Below are positions 56,983 to 64,000 of a stretch of 64,000 nt of DNA, one piece after another; positions within the stretch are counted from its first letter, which is position 1, and the number at the start of each line of letters is the position of its first letter. Under the pieces are notes generated by a model. The model saw nothing but the letters and a program-made list of their open reading frames with translations, ran no database searches and was not told the origin of the DNA. The stretch covers positions 620,001 through 684,000 of the forward strand of contig NZ_JAGSYE010000001.1 in assembly GCF_025685565.1 (NCBI RefSeq), written 5' to 3'. Source of the stretch: Granulicella aggregans (lineage in GTDB: Bacteria; Acidobacteriota; Terriglobia; Terriglobales; Acidobacteriaceae). The position numbers and the translations under genes are program-made.

Positions 56983-59571
56983 CTAGAACTTGAAGTTCAC
57001 CCCAATCAACGCGCTCAGTCCAGCGCCTGGAATCAGATGGCTCGGATGTGGCTGGTCAATGTAGAACTTGTTCGCCAGGTTATAGACGTTGGCCTGCAAC
57101 TCGAGCCGGTCGGTCAACGGACGATTGACCATCGCGTTGAACACCCAGTAGCTCGGAACCGCCTTCATCGCAACGCTGGTAACGACATACCCGGCCCCAT
57201 TGGGATTGACGGCATAGCCCGTCGGGACATACGGCACCGTGGAGCTGGCCGTCCGGCTCGAGAGCGAGTTGCCGCCGAAGCCCGCATTCATCCGCAGCGG
57301 CAGACGATGCGTCACGAAGAAGTTGAACGTCTGCCGCGGAACGTTCGCCAACGGAAATCCGATCGACGTTGGGAAGAGCTTCGAGAACGTCACCGCCGAA
57401 TCCAGATACGCGTAGCCCAGGATCAGATCCGTCCCCTGCGGCAGCTTGCCGACGATACTGGCCTGCGCCCCTTTCACCAGTTGGTTCCCGGCCAGCACGA
57501 TGTTGTTCGAGTTCGTCGGATCGGTCTCGCGGGCATTGTCCTTCGTCGTGTGGAACCACGCGCCATCGACCATCAGGCGGTCGTGGATGAAGCTGTACTT
57601 CGCTCCCGCCTCGTAGGTCTCATTCTCTTCCGGCGGAAGAAGACTGGTCGCCACGCTCAGCGAGAGCGACTCCGCCGACGGGTTGAAGCTGGTCCCGTAG
57701 TCGAAGTAGACGCTGCCATGCTGCGTCGGCTTGTAGACGAAGGCAGCGCGGTAGGTCGGCTTTCTGACGATCTGCTCGATCGGTGGTATCGCCGCGCTGA
57801 CCGTGCCTCCCGTCGGCGGAGCAACCGGCTGGTACGAGTTGAAGACGGTATCGAAGTAGTCCCAGCGAACGCCGCCGCTCATCTCAAACAATCGTCCCAG
57901 GTGGACCGTATCGACGAAGTACGCGCCACCACTCTTCGACGTCGTGTGGACCACGGTCGAGATATAGCCTATGCCGCCAAACGAGTCTGCGGGATTGGGG
58001 TGCAGGAGGTTCGTCGAAGGAACGGTATTGATGCCATTGATGGCGTAGCTGGTACGGATCGGGTTCGAGACCTCACGTCCACCCTCGGCTCCTCCGGCAA
58101 AACTATTCTGAACTCCGAGCAGCTTGAACCGCGCTGTCAGTTCGGTCTGCTCCCACAGATCGCCTTCGACGCTCTTGATCTGGATCTGATTTCGGTTGAC
58201 GGCGATGGTCGCTGGATCGCTTTGGGGGGTGTACGGGCAGGGAAGCGTCGTATTGATCGCCGATGTAGGCAGCTTGGCCACGACCGTTCCCACCGGCACA
58301 CTCACCGACGCATTCGAACAGATCTGCGGCTCGGTAATCTGCGCCTGCCGCGGATAGTTCGCCCATCGCGCAATCGAGTGAAGAGCGACGTTAGGACCGA
58401 AGTCGTGGTCCAGCTTTCCAGTCAGGATGTCGTCATTCGTGCGGAGATAGTTCTGGTCCGGGAAGCCGAAGTAGTTATGGCGGCTGGTTGGCGCGACCTT
58501 GTTGAAGAACCATGGCAAACCGTAGTCCGGGGTGTCGCTCTCCGTGAAGTGGAAGTAGCTCACCGTATACCGCGTCTTCGAGTTCATCCCAAAGGTGATC
58601 GACGGCGCGACGCCGTAGTGCCGGTTCTCCGCATAGGGGCGCCCTGCGACTCCACCCTCGGTAGCCACGACGTTTAGCCGGAACGCAGTCCCATCGCCCA
58701 GATCCGGCAGCGGCTTGTTGATGTCAGCAGTGACTCGGCGGGTAAGGTCTGTCCCGAAGACCGCGCCCACCTTGACGAAGTCCTGCGCCTGCGGAACCTT
58801 GCTCTCCTGGTTGATCACGCCGCCCGTCGATCCCCGGCCGAACTGCACGCCCGCTGGCCCTTCCAGCACTTCGACCTGTTCGTAATCGAAGCTGTCGCGA
58901 TAGTAGCTGCCAAAGTCGCGAATGCCATCGAGGAAGATGTCGTTACGCGCCGTAAAGCCGCGAATGGTCAGGTTGTCGCCCTGCGCTCCGGACTCGCCCG
59001 CCGCCATGCTGATGCCGGGAACGTTGCGCAGCGCATCGCGCAACGTGGTGTTGCCCTCGTCTTCCAGCACGAACTTGGGCACCGCGACGATCGTCTGCGG
59101 CGTGTCCAGCAGCGGCTCAGTGAACTTCGTTATGGCCACGGCGTCGGGCAGGCCCGCGCTCACATCCACAGTATCCGCGTGCCGGGCAATACCCACGACC
59201 AGCGACCGCGCTTCCGCCGCCGGCGTCGCTTCCAGGCCCGTCCCGGCAAGGATCAGCTTCAACGCCTCCTCATTGGTGTAAAGTCCGCTAACGCCACGGC
59301 TATCGAAGGGAGCGAGGGTTTTTCCGGGGAGGGAAGTAGAGATCGTAAGCCCAGTCAGAGCCTCATACGTCGCAATCGCGGCGTCCAGAGGGCCAGCGGG
59401 AATATTGAACTGCCTGACCGGCTTGGTCGTCACCGGCGGTTCGCCAGCCGCAATTCCATCCTCGTTCGGCGTGGACGCCATCGCGGGCCGGGCCGCGCCC
59501 ATCACGGTATAAGCCGCCAGTGTTCCAAGTGCGAGCCAGGGGCTCTTCCGGGTGCTCAGGGTCTCTTGCAT
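56983..59571 (-). CDS. TonB-dependent siderophore receptor with STN domain
   Basis: 862 residues from ATG 59571, with AAGGAG 6 bases upstream; the longer frame to 59823 is rejected. Signal peptide ends near AMAS. Residues 50-130 are an STN signalling domain (FNIPAGPLDAAIATYEALTG, LILAGTGLE). The plug has DGIRDFGSYYRDSFDYEQVE and LEGPAGVQFGRGSTGGVIN, the siderophore-receptor signature. The barrel ends LIGVNFKF. STN usually talks to a FecR anti-sigma factor; none is seen here. It probably imports a ferric siderophore, with PiuC next to it. Confidence 0.94.
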   Translation of the reverse strand: MQETLSTRKSPWLALGTLAAYTVMGAARPAMASTPNEDGIAAGEPPVTTKPVRQFNIPAGPLDAAIATYEALTGLTISTSLPGKTLAPFDSRGVSGLYTNEEALKLILAGTGLEATPAAEARSLVVGIARHADTVDVSAGLPDAVAITKFTEPLLDTPQTIVAVPKFVLEDEGNTTLRDALRNVPGISMAAGESGAQGDNLTIRGFTARNDIFLDGIRDFGSYYRDSFDYEQVEVLEGPAGVQFGRGSTGGVINQESKVPQAQDFVKVGAVFGTDLTRRVTADINKPLPDLGDGTAFRLNVVATEGGVAGRPYAENRHYGVAPSITFGMNSKTRYTVSYFHFTESDTPDYGLPWFFNKVAPTSRHNYFGFPDQNYLRTNDDILTGKLDHDFGPNVALHSIARWANYPRQAQITEPQICSNASVSVPVGTVVAKLPTSAINTTLPCPYTPQSDPATIAVNRNQIQIKSVEGDLWEQTELTARFKLLGVQNSFAGGAEGGREVSNPIRTSYAINGINTVPSTNLLHPNPADSFGGIGYISTVVHTTSKSGGAYFVDTVHLGRLFEMSGGVRWDYFDTVFNSYQPVAPPTGGTVSAAIPPIEQIVRKPTYRAAFVYKPTQHGSVYFDYGTSFNPSAESLSLSVATSLLPPEENETYEAGAKYSFIHDRLMVDGAWFHTTKDNARETDPTNSNNIVLAGNQLVKGAQASIVGKLPQGTDLILGYAYLDSAVTFSKLFPTSIGFPLANVPRQTFNFFVTHRLPLRMNAGFGGNSLSSRTASSTVPYVPTGYAVNPNGAGYVVTSVAMKAVPSYWVFNAMVNRPLTDRLELQANVYNLANKFYIDQPHPSHLIPGAGLSALIGVNFKF

Positions 59572-60088
59572 GTGTGCTCCTTCGTACAGACGTGCGGGGT
59601 CGTTCGGGGCAAATGTCCCGTCTTCAATATCCGACTGAATAAGTCTGGATTGCTCTCGAGTTCGAATATACGACAGCATCAGTCCGAGATCAAGCGCACT
59701 CGTCGAAATCTCCGCGACCCTGACGGAGGAGTCTCCCCCGAACAAACGGAAGTGTGCCCACCCAACGCATTCATCCTTGGAAATAGAAGTTTTTTGCAAT
59801 ACCCGCTCTCGCTCTTGTCGCAACAGCCGGCCTTGTCCTCGAGCAAGGCGGACGGTGAACCAGCGACAACTTGCAATACCCGGCCTTGCTTAAGGGCACG
59901 GCTTCAGCCGTGCCGTAAACGAGTTAGTTGCCATGCGGCTTTAGCCGCTGGGGTACGCCTTCGTTCCGGCTTTTGCAACGAGCTCTGAGGACCATGTGAC
60001 CCGTAGGTACTCTCAGGAAGCGCGGCTGCGGATGCCGCTAAACACTTTCCCGGATACACTCGGATCATCCTTATCGAAAGCGGCAACT
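59572..60088. repeat. divergent intergenic region with two hairpin repeats
   Basis: No gene is supported. GGCACGGCTTCAGCCGTGCC (59895-59914) is a perfect stem with TC loop; GCGGCTTTAGCCGC (59935-59948) is a second with TT loop. The two hairpins 20 bases apart form a REP-doublet-like pair. The segment also contains the receptor's promoter, not identified. Confidence 0.6.
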
Positions 60089-61312
60089 ATGACCTCTCAG
60101 GACCTGCGTCGCCTGGTCTTCCATCCGCTTCAGCGCGACGAACAAAAGGGGACACAAGCGCATCTTGTACAACTCGACTCGCTGCGCGGTCTGGCGGCCA
60201 TGTCTGTATTGCTGCTTCACTTCCTCGAAGGATGGCTCGAAGCCTCCCCGCCGCACTTCGTCCGGTACATCGGCTACATCCCGTTGCTCACAAACGGGAG
60301 CGCCGCAGTGGTCCTCTTCTTTGTCCTGAGCGGCTTCGTGCTGACGCTGCCGCAGATGGCGCCGAGGGCGCAAAGCTATCCCGCCTACGTGATTCGCCGC
60401 ATCTGCCGCATCTATCTGCCCTACCTGGCGGCCCTGGCATTGGCGGTCCTGGGCTGCTGGCGATTTCATGGCCTGGAGCTGTACGGCATTCAGTTTCACC
60501 TGACCTGGCGCAACCCGCCCTCCGCACACCTGATCGCCGAACATCTCGTCTTTCTAGGCAGATATGACGTCTACGCCTATGACTCGCCCATCTGGTCGCT
60601 TGTGCACGAGATGCGCATCTCCCTCATCTTTCCAGTCCTCTGTCTCATAAGCCTCAGGCTCAGGGCCTGGGTGGCCTTCCTCATCGCTCTCACGCTTCCC
60701 GTCGTGGATCGCATCATCGAACGGTTCTCAGGTCCCTACCTGGGTGCCGGATACCCCGGAGTGCAGTCGGTCTTCTGGTCGTACACCGTCGGCTTTTGCG
60801 GCATCTTCCTCGTAGGGTCGCTGCTCGCCCGCTATCGCCAACCCATCATCGACTGGCTCGCCCGGCTGCCCGCCTGGACTGCCTCTGCCCTGTCGCTGGT
60901 GGCGCTCGTGCTCTATCAGTACGCCTCGCTGCTTCACATCCCGAGGTTCCTGTGGGACTTTACCGTGGGTCTGGGGGCGGGATACTTCGTCATGCTGGCG
61001 CTGGTGCCCAATAGCTGGCTGTCGCGATTCCTGCACCTGGGGCCGATCCGCTGGCTGGGCAGCGTCTCGTACAGCCTCTACCTGCTGCACGTGCCCGTGC
61101 TGCTGGTCGTTTCGATTGTGCTGTATCGCAAGGTACCGGACGGAGTGATGCTGGCGACGTTTCTCGTGCTCTCGCTACTGGCGGCCGCGGCGTTTCATCG
61201 CTGGATCGAGCTACCGTCGATTCGACTGGGCAGGGCCCTCGCTCATCGCGTTCAGCGGAGAATTGAACCCTCTGCAAACGAAGCATCGCCAGACGTGATG
61301 CTTTCCACCTAG
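60089..61312 (+). CDS. acyltransferase family 3 membrane protein
   Basis: 407 residues from ATG 60089; earlier starts exist (GTG 59996). About ten hydrophobic segments. QLDSLRGLAAMSVLLLHFLEGW is the family start, with the catalytic His in LLHF; then FFVLSGFVLTL, RRICRIYLPYLAALALA, SPIWSLVHEMRISLIFPVL. Members O-acetylate or acylate glycans and lipids at the cytoplasmic membrane. Substrate unknown. Confidence 0.9.
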   Translation: MTSQDLRRLVFHPLQRDEQKGTQAHLVQLDSLRGLAAMSVLLLHFLEGWLEASPPHFVRYIGYIPLLTNGSAAVVLFFVLSGFVLTLPQMAPRAQSYPAYVIRRICRIYLPYLAALALAVLGCWRFHGLELYGIQFHLTWRNPPSAHLIAEHLVFLGRYDVYAYDSPIWSLVHEMRISLIFPVLCLISLRLRAWVAFLIALTLPVVDRIIERFSGPYLGAGYPGVQSVFWSYTVGFCGIFLVGSLLARYRQPIIDWLARLPAWTASALSLVALVLYQYASLLHIPRFLWDFTVGLGAGYFVMLALVPNSWLSRFLHLGPIRWLGSVSYSLYLLHVPVLLVVSIVLYRKVPDGVMLATFLVLSLLAAAAFHRWIELPSIRLGRALAHRVQRRIEPSANEASPDVMLST

Positions 61313-61332
61313 GTGTCCTGAGCGAACTCTAA

Positions 61333-62343
61333 CTAGCTCGCCGAGTGCCCGTTCATCGCGGCTTCAATCTCGGAGTTCACTTTGGCCTGCGCGAACTCCG
61401 CCGCCACCCGGATGCCGTTCATAATCGCCCGATCGTTCGACGACCCATGGCCAACAATGCACACGCCGCGCACACCCAGCAGCGGCGCTCCGCCGTACTC
61501 CGAGTAATCGAGCCGTTTCTTGAAGTCGCCAAACGCCTGCCGCGATAGCAGCGCACCTACCTGCGAGGTCACCGTAGACTTCAGCGACTCCCGCAGCAGC
61601 GAGCGAAACAGATGCGCCGCGCCTTCGACTGACTTCAGCGCCACGTTGCCGACGAAGCCGTCGCACACCGTCACGTCGGTGTTGTTGTTGAAGAGGTCAC
61701 GCCCTTCGACGTTGCCAATGAAGTTGATGGGAAGAGTTCGCAGGAGCGGCAGCGTGTCGCGCGTTAGCGCATTGCCCTTCGAGTCTTCCTCGCCAATCGA
61801 CAACAGGCCAACCCGCGGGTTCGCTATGCCCAGCACATCGCGCGCGTAGATCGAGCCCATCACGGCAAACTGACAGAGATTCTCGGGCTCGCTGTCGACA
61901 TTCGCGCCCACATCCATCAGAAAGGACGGGCTTCCTGAGATCGTAGGCAGAATCGTCGCCAGCGCCGGCCGATCGACCCCGGCCAGCATCCCGAAGACCA
62001 TCTTCGCCGTGGCCATGGCTGCGCCGGTATTGCCGGCGGTAAAGAACCCCGCCGCGCGTCCCTCGCGCACCATCTTCACGCCGACTCGCATGGAGGAGTC
62101 GCGCTTGCTGCGCACCGCCGCCGCAGCCTTGTCCGTCATCGTGATCCACTCGCTGGCAGGGACGATGAAGACAGGCAGCTTCGCGCCTTTCAGATGGGTA
62201 CGCAGGATTGGTCGGACTATATCTTCCGGCCCCACCAGATGCACCCGCACATCAAACTGGCGAGCAGCAAGAATTGCCCCGCGAACCTCAGGTTCGGGGG
62301 CCTTGTCGGAGCCCATTGCGTCTACAACGATGTCGATTGGCAT
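61333..62343 (-). CDS. plsX: phosphate acyltransferase PlsX
   Basis: 336 residues from ATG 62343; the frame extends upstream through rpmF in another phase, so the longer ORF is spurious. [20 protein letters not shown] is the signature. [49 protein letters not shown] and [15 protein letters not shown] follow. It turns acyl-ACP into acyl-phosphate for phospholipid synthesis. Third gene of the DUF177-rpmF-plsX group. Confidence 0.97.
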   Translation of the reverse strand: MPIDIVVDAMGSDKAPEPEVRGAILAARQFDVRVHLVGPEDIVRPILRTHLKGAKLPVFIVPASEWITMTDKAAAAVRSKRDSSMRVGVKMVREGRAAGFFTAGNTGAAMATAKMVFGMLAGVDRPALATILPTISGSPSFLMDVGANVDSEPENLCQFAVMGSIYARDVLGIANPRVGLLSIGEEDSKGNALTRDTLPLLRTLPINFIGNVEGRDLFNNNTDVTVCDGFVGNVALKSVEGAAHLFRSLLRESLKSTVTSQVGALLSRQAFGDFKKRLDYSEYGGAPLLGVRGVCIVGHGSSNDRAIMNGIRVAAEFAQAKVNSEIEAAMNGHSAS

Positions 62344-62364
62344 CAGCGGGCTTGATTCACCTTG

Positions 62365-62410
62365 TACGTCCCACCCACGACGATAAGACCGCCATGGATG
62401 GGGCACCCCG
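62365..62410. repeat. REP-like hairpin repeat, copy 2, inverted
   Basis: On the minus strand it starts GGGGTGCCCCATCCATGG and ends GGGTGGGACGTA, the same ends as 42668-42715. The middle differs. It sits in the 85-base gap between rpmF and plsX of an otherwise conserved operon. Confidence 0.75.
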
Positions 62411-62428
62411 GGTATGGGTGCCGGAGAC

Positions 62429-62614
62429 TTAGCTTGCCTGTGCGACCGCGACCACTTCGCGACCCTTGTACGTTCCGCACTTCTTGCAGACGCGGTGGGG
62501 CAGCTTGCGCTCGTGGCAGTTCGGGCACTCGGAGATGCCGGTGGGGGTGAGGAAGTCGTGGCTGCGGCGCTTTGCGGTGCGCTGCTTGGAGTGGCGCCGT
62601 TTCGGATTAGGCAT
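62429..62614 (-). CDS. rpmF: 50S ribosomal protein L32
   Basis: 61 residues; AAGGGA precedes the [23 protein letters not shown] is the L32 start. The zinc ribbon C-x2-C...C-x2-C ([19 protein letters not shown]) is intact, so it is the zinc-binding form. Confidence 0.98.
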   Translation of the reverse strand: MPNPKRRHSKQRTAKRRSHDFLTPTGISECPNCHERKLPHRVCKKCGTYKGREVVAVAQAS

Positions 62615-62703
62615 TGCAGTTCCCTTTCGGTCGGATCAAACACACGCTCACGAAAAAACGAGCGTATGCCGTAGAGACGACCCTGAAAAATCGAAATATG
62701 CTG

Positions 62704-63297
62704 CTAGTTCTTGAGCTTGATCGTGCCTGCCAGGTCGGCTAGAGCATTCCATCGTGGATCGGCCGAGGCCTTCTCACAGTTGCAGGACGCGCTATTCAGA
62801 TTCTGGCCACAGCTCGGACAAAGTCCCTTGCAGTCCGGCGTGCAGAGCGTGCGATTGGGCAAGGAAAGAAGCACCTGCTCGCGCACGACATCCTCAAGCA
62901 AAAGACCGCTCTCTTCATAATACCCGATTTCCGTCTCGTCGACGGTAATTGCTCGCTCGCCCGACACGGCATCCGCGCTCGCAGGCCGGAAGATCAGGTC
63001 AAAGTTCCCCGAAAGTGGCACCGGAACCGGATCCAGACACCGCGCGCACAGCACCTCGAAGTTCGCGCTGAAGTCCGCGCGCAGCCGGATATCGTTCACG
63101 AACTCGTGCGATCCACGATGTTCCACAATCAAGTCGGCCTGTCCGTCGACCGGCATCGCGCCGATCTGCGAGATATCGACGGCATAGTCGATCACGCCAG
63201 CAGCAATGGATTCGTGAATCTGAAGCGACTCTTTTTCGAGATCGAACGGGGTAATTAGCACAGCTTTAACGGTACGGAGAATGGCGGTGCGGGTCAA
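62704..63297 (-). CDS. DUF177 (YceD-like) protein
   Basis: 197 residues from TTG 63297; GTG 63261 (LITPFDLEKE) is a plausible shorter start. Core: LIVEHRGSHEFVNDIRLRADF, LCARCLDPVPVPL, then LCTPDCKGLCPSCGQNL and DPRWNALADL at the end. The five C-terminal Cys resemble a zinc site. The family is found with rpmF and plsX and is linked to ribosomal RNA processing in some bacteria. First gene of this operon. Confidence 0.93.
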   Translation of the reverse strand: MTRTAILRTVKAVLITPFDLEKESLQIHESIAAGVIDYAVDISQIGAMPVDGQADLIVEHRGSHEFVNDIRLRADFSANFEVLCARCLDPVPVPLSGNFDLIFRPASADAVSGERAITVDETEIGYYEESGLLLEDVVREQVLLSLPNRTLCTPDCKGLCPSCGQNLNSASCNCEKASADPRWNALADLAGTIKLKN

Positions 63298-63356
63298 ATG
63301 CGGCGTGCCAGTTGGAGCGGTTTTCTCAATTGGACTGAGCCCCGAAGTCGGCAGGC

Positions 63357-64000
63357 CTAGCCGAGAGCCACTGCAACCGGCGTGAGGGTAAGCGTAAGCA
63401 CGGTAATGTCGTCGTCCTGCCCAAACTGTTGCGCCGTTCTGGCGATCTCTTCCGACGTGTCTCCGCTGATTTCGGCGATGCGCGCGAAGCCGAAGAGTTC
63501 GCCATCGGCCCGGCGCGCTTCGAGCAGGCCGTCTGTGTACAAGGTGAGCCGGTCGCCGGCGGCAAGATGGAGCGCGGTCGTCTCAAACTCTGCCTCGGGC
63601 AACAGGCCGAGGGGAAGTGCAGGCGAGAGCGGAAACTCACTCCCGTTAAGGAACGGGGGCAGGTGACCTGCGTTGGCGATCGTCCCGCGTCCCAATGCAT
63701 CGAGCCGAAGAACGAGGCAGGTGGCAAAGCCGTTTTGCATCCGGCCATAAAGGCGGCGGTTGAGGGCGGCGAGGATCTCTGCCGGGTCCTGCGTGATCTC
63801 GACGGTACTGTGGATGGCTCCAACAAGTAAAGAGACCGTCATGGCCGCCTTCAGGCCCTTGCCGCTCACATCTCCGAGCGCGATGATGGCGCCCTCTTCA
63901 CCTGACTCGCTGCCGAGCGGGATGATCTGGAAGAAGTCGCCGCCGACCTCCTGCGCGGGAAAGTATGCGCTGGTCACGGTATAGCCGGCGATTGCAGGCA
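63357..64000 (-). CDS. RsbU/SpoIIE-type PP2C phosphatase, N-terminus outside window
   Basis: The frame is open at base 64000, so the start is outside. About 214 residues of the PP2C domain are visible: PAQEVGGDFFQI (metal-binding Asp), ALGDVSGKGLKAAM, NAGHLPPFL, LYTDGLLEARRADGELFG and QDDDITVLTLTL. Such phosphatases usually dephosphorylate an anti-sigma factor antagonist in partner-switching. Upstream sensor domains are likely but unseen. Confidence 0.93.
   Translation of the reverse strand, partial: PAIAGYTVTSAYFPAQEVGGDFFQIIPLGSESGEEGAIIALGDVSGKGLKAAMTVSLLVGAIHSTVEITQDPAEILAALNRRLYGRMQNGFATCLVLRLDALGRGTIANAGHLPPFLNGSEFPLSPALPLGLLPEAEFETTALHLAAGDRLTLYTDGLLEARRADGELFGFARIAEISGDTSEEIARTAQQFGQDDDITVLTLTLTPVAVALG

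Noticed and set aside
62344..62643. 100-codon N-terminal extension of plsX
   Set aside because: It overlaps rpmF on the same strand in another phase and contains low-complexity sequence; PlsX starts at MPIDIV.

Overview
The window looks like chromosome of a soil-type acidobacterium of the family Acidobacteriaceae (Granulicella/Edaphobacter/Terriglobus-like). Supporting signs are high GC, two very large Oar-type TonB receptors with a carboxypeptidase-regulatory N-terminal domain, a GWxTD protein, a DUF5715 protein, YXWGXW and PEGA proteins, Gram-negative envelope genes (lpxC, outer-membrane receptors, lipoproteins), and hairpin repeats of a REP-like type between genes. The genus is inferred, not proven. 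No rRNA, tRNA, CRISPR array or complete insertion sequence was seen.

Layout. 1-5.9 kb: truncated TPR protein, Oar-like TonB receptor, secreted unknown. 6.3-8.4 kb: radical SAM enzyme resembling the tetraether/membrane-spanning lipid synthases, closed by a strong terminator. 8.5-11.4 kb: accessory patch with a DUF4236/J-domain membrane protein and two tandem, paralogous Phd-like/PIN toxin-antitoxin pairs. 11.4-25 kb: Tat-exported six-hairpin glycosidase, DUF882 peptidase-like protein, SYLF protein, YceH, six-PAS soluble histidine kinase, GWxTD protein, second Oar-like receptor.

25.4-31 kb: gyrA and a striking accessory locus. A three-gene cassette sits after gyrA and is followed by a decayed, colinear second copy of the last 174 bases of gyrA, then an AT-richer gene for a possible nuclease with a PDDEXK-like C-terminus. 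31-35.6 kb: PEGA protein, BrnT/BrnA pair, queE, cytochrome c, DUF5715, RcnB-like protein. 35.6-47.5 kb: S9 peptidase, TPR protein, lpxC-folK-lipoprotein operon, M20 peptidase, maf with a sugar-phosphate mutarotase, GYF-domain membrane protein, two low-complexity surface proteins. 47.9-51.9 kb: acnA followed by another toxin-antitoxin remnant area. 52-60 kb: serine hydrolase, short-chain dehydrogenase, GGDEF protein, and an iron pair (TonB siderophore receptor plus PiuC-like dioxygenase). 60-64 kb: acyltransferase, the conserved DUF177-rpmF-plsX lipid/ribosome group, and a truncated RsbU/SpoIIE-type phosphatase.

Points deserving most attention: the gyrA-tail duplication framing a small cassette next to a candidate defence nuclease; four toxin genes whose reading frames cover the catalytic or conserved N-terminus only if translation starts at TTG, CTG, CTG and ATC, two of them behind strong GGAGAGG ribosome binding sites; the candidate membrane-spanning-lipid synthase; and several hairpin repeat families, one with two copies in opposite orientation.
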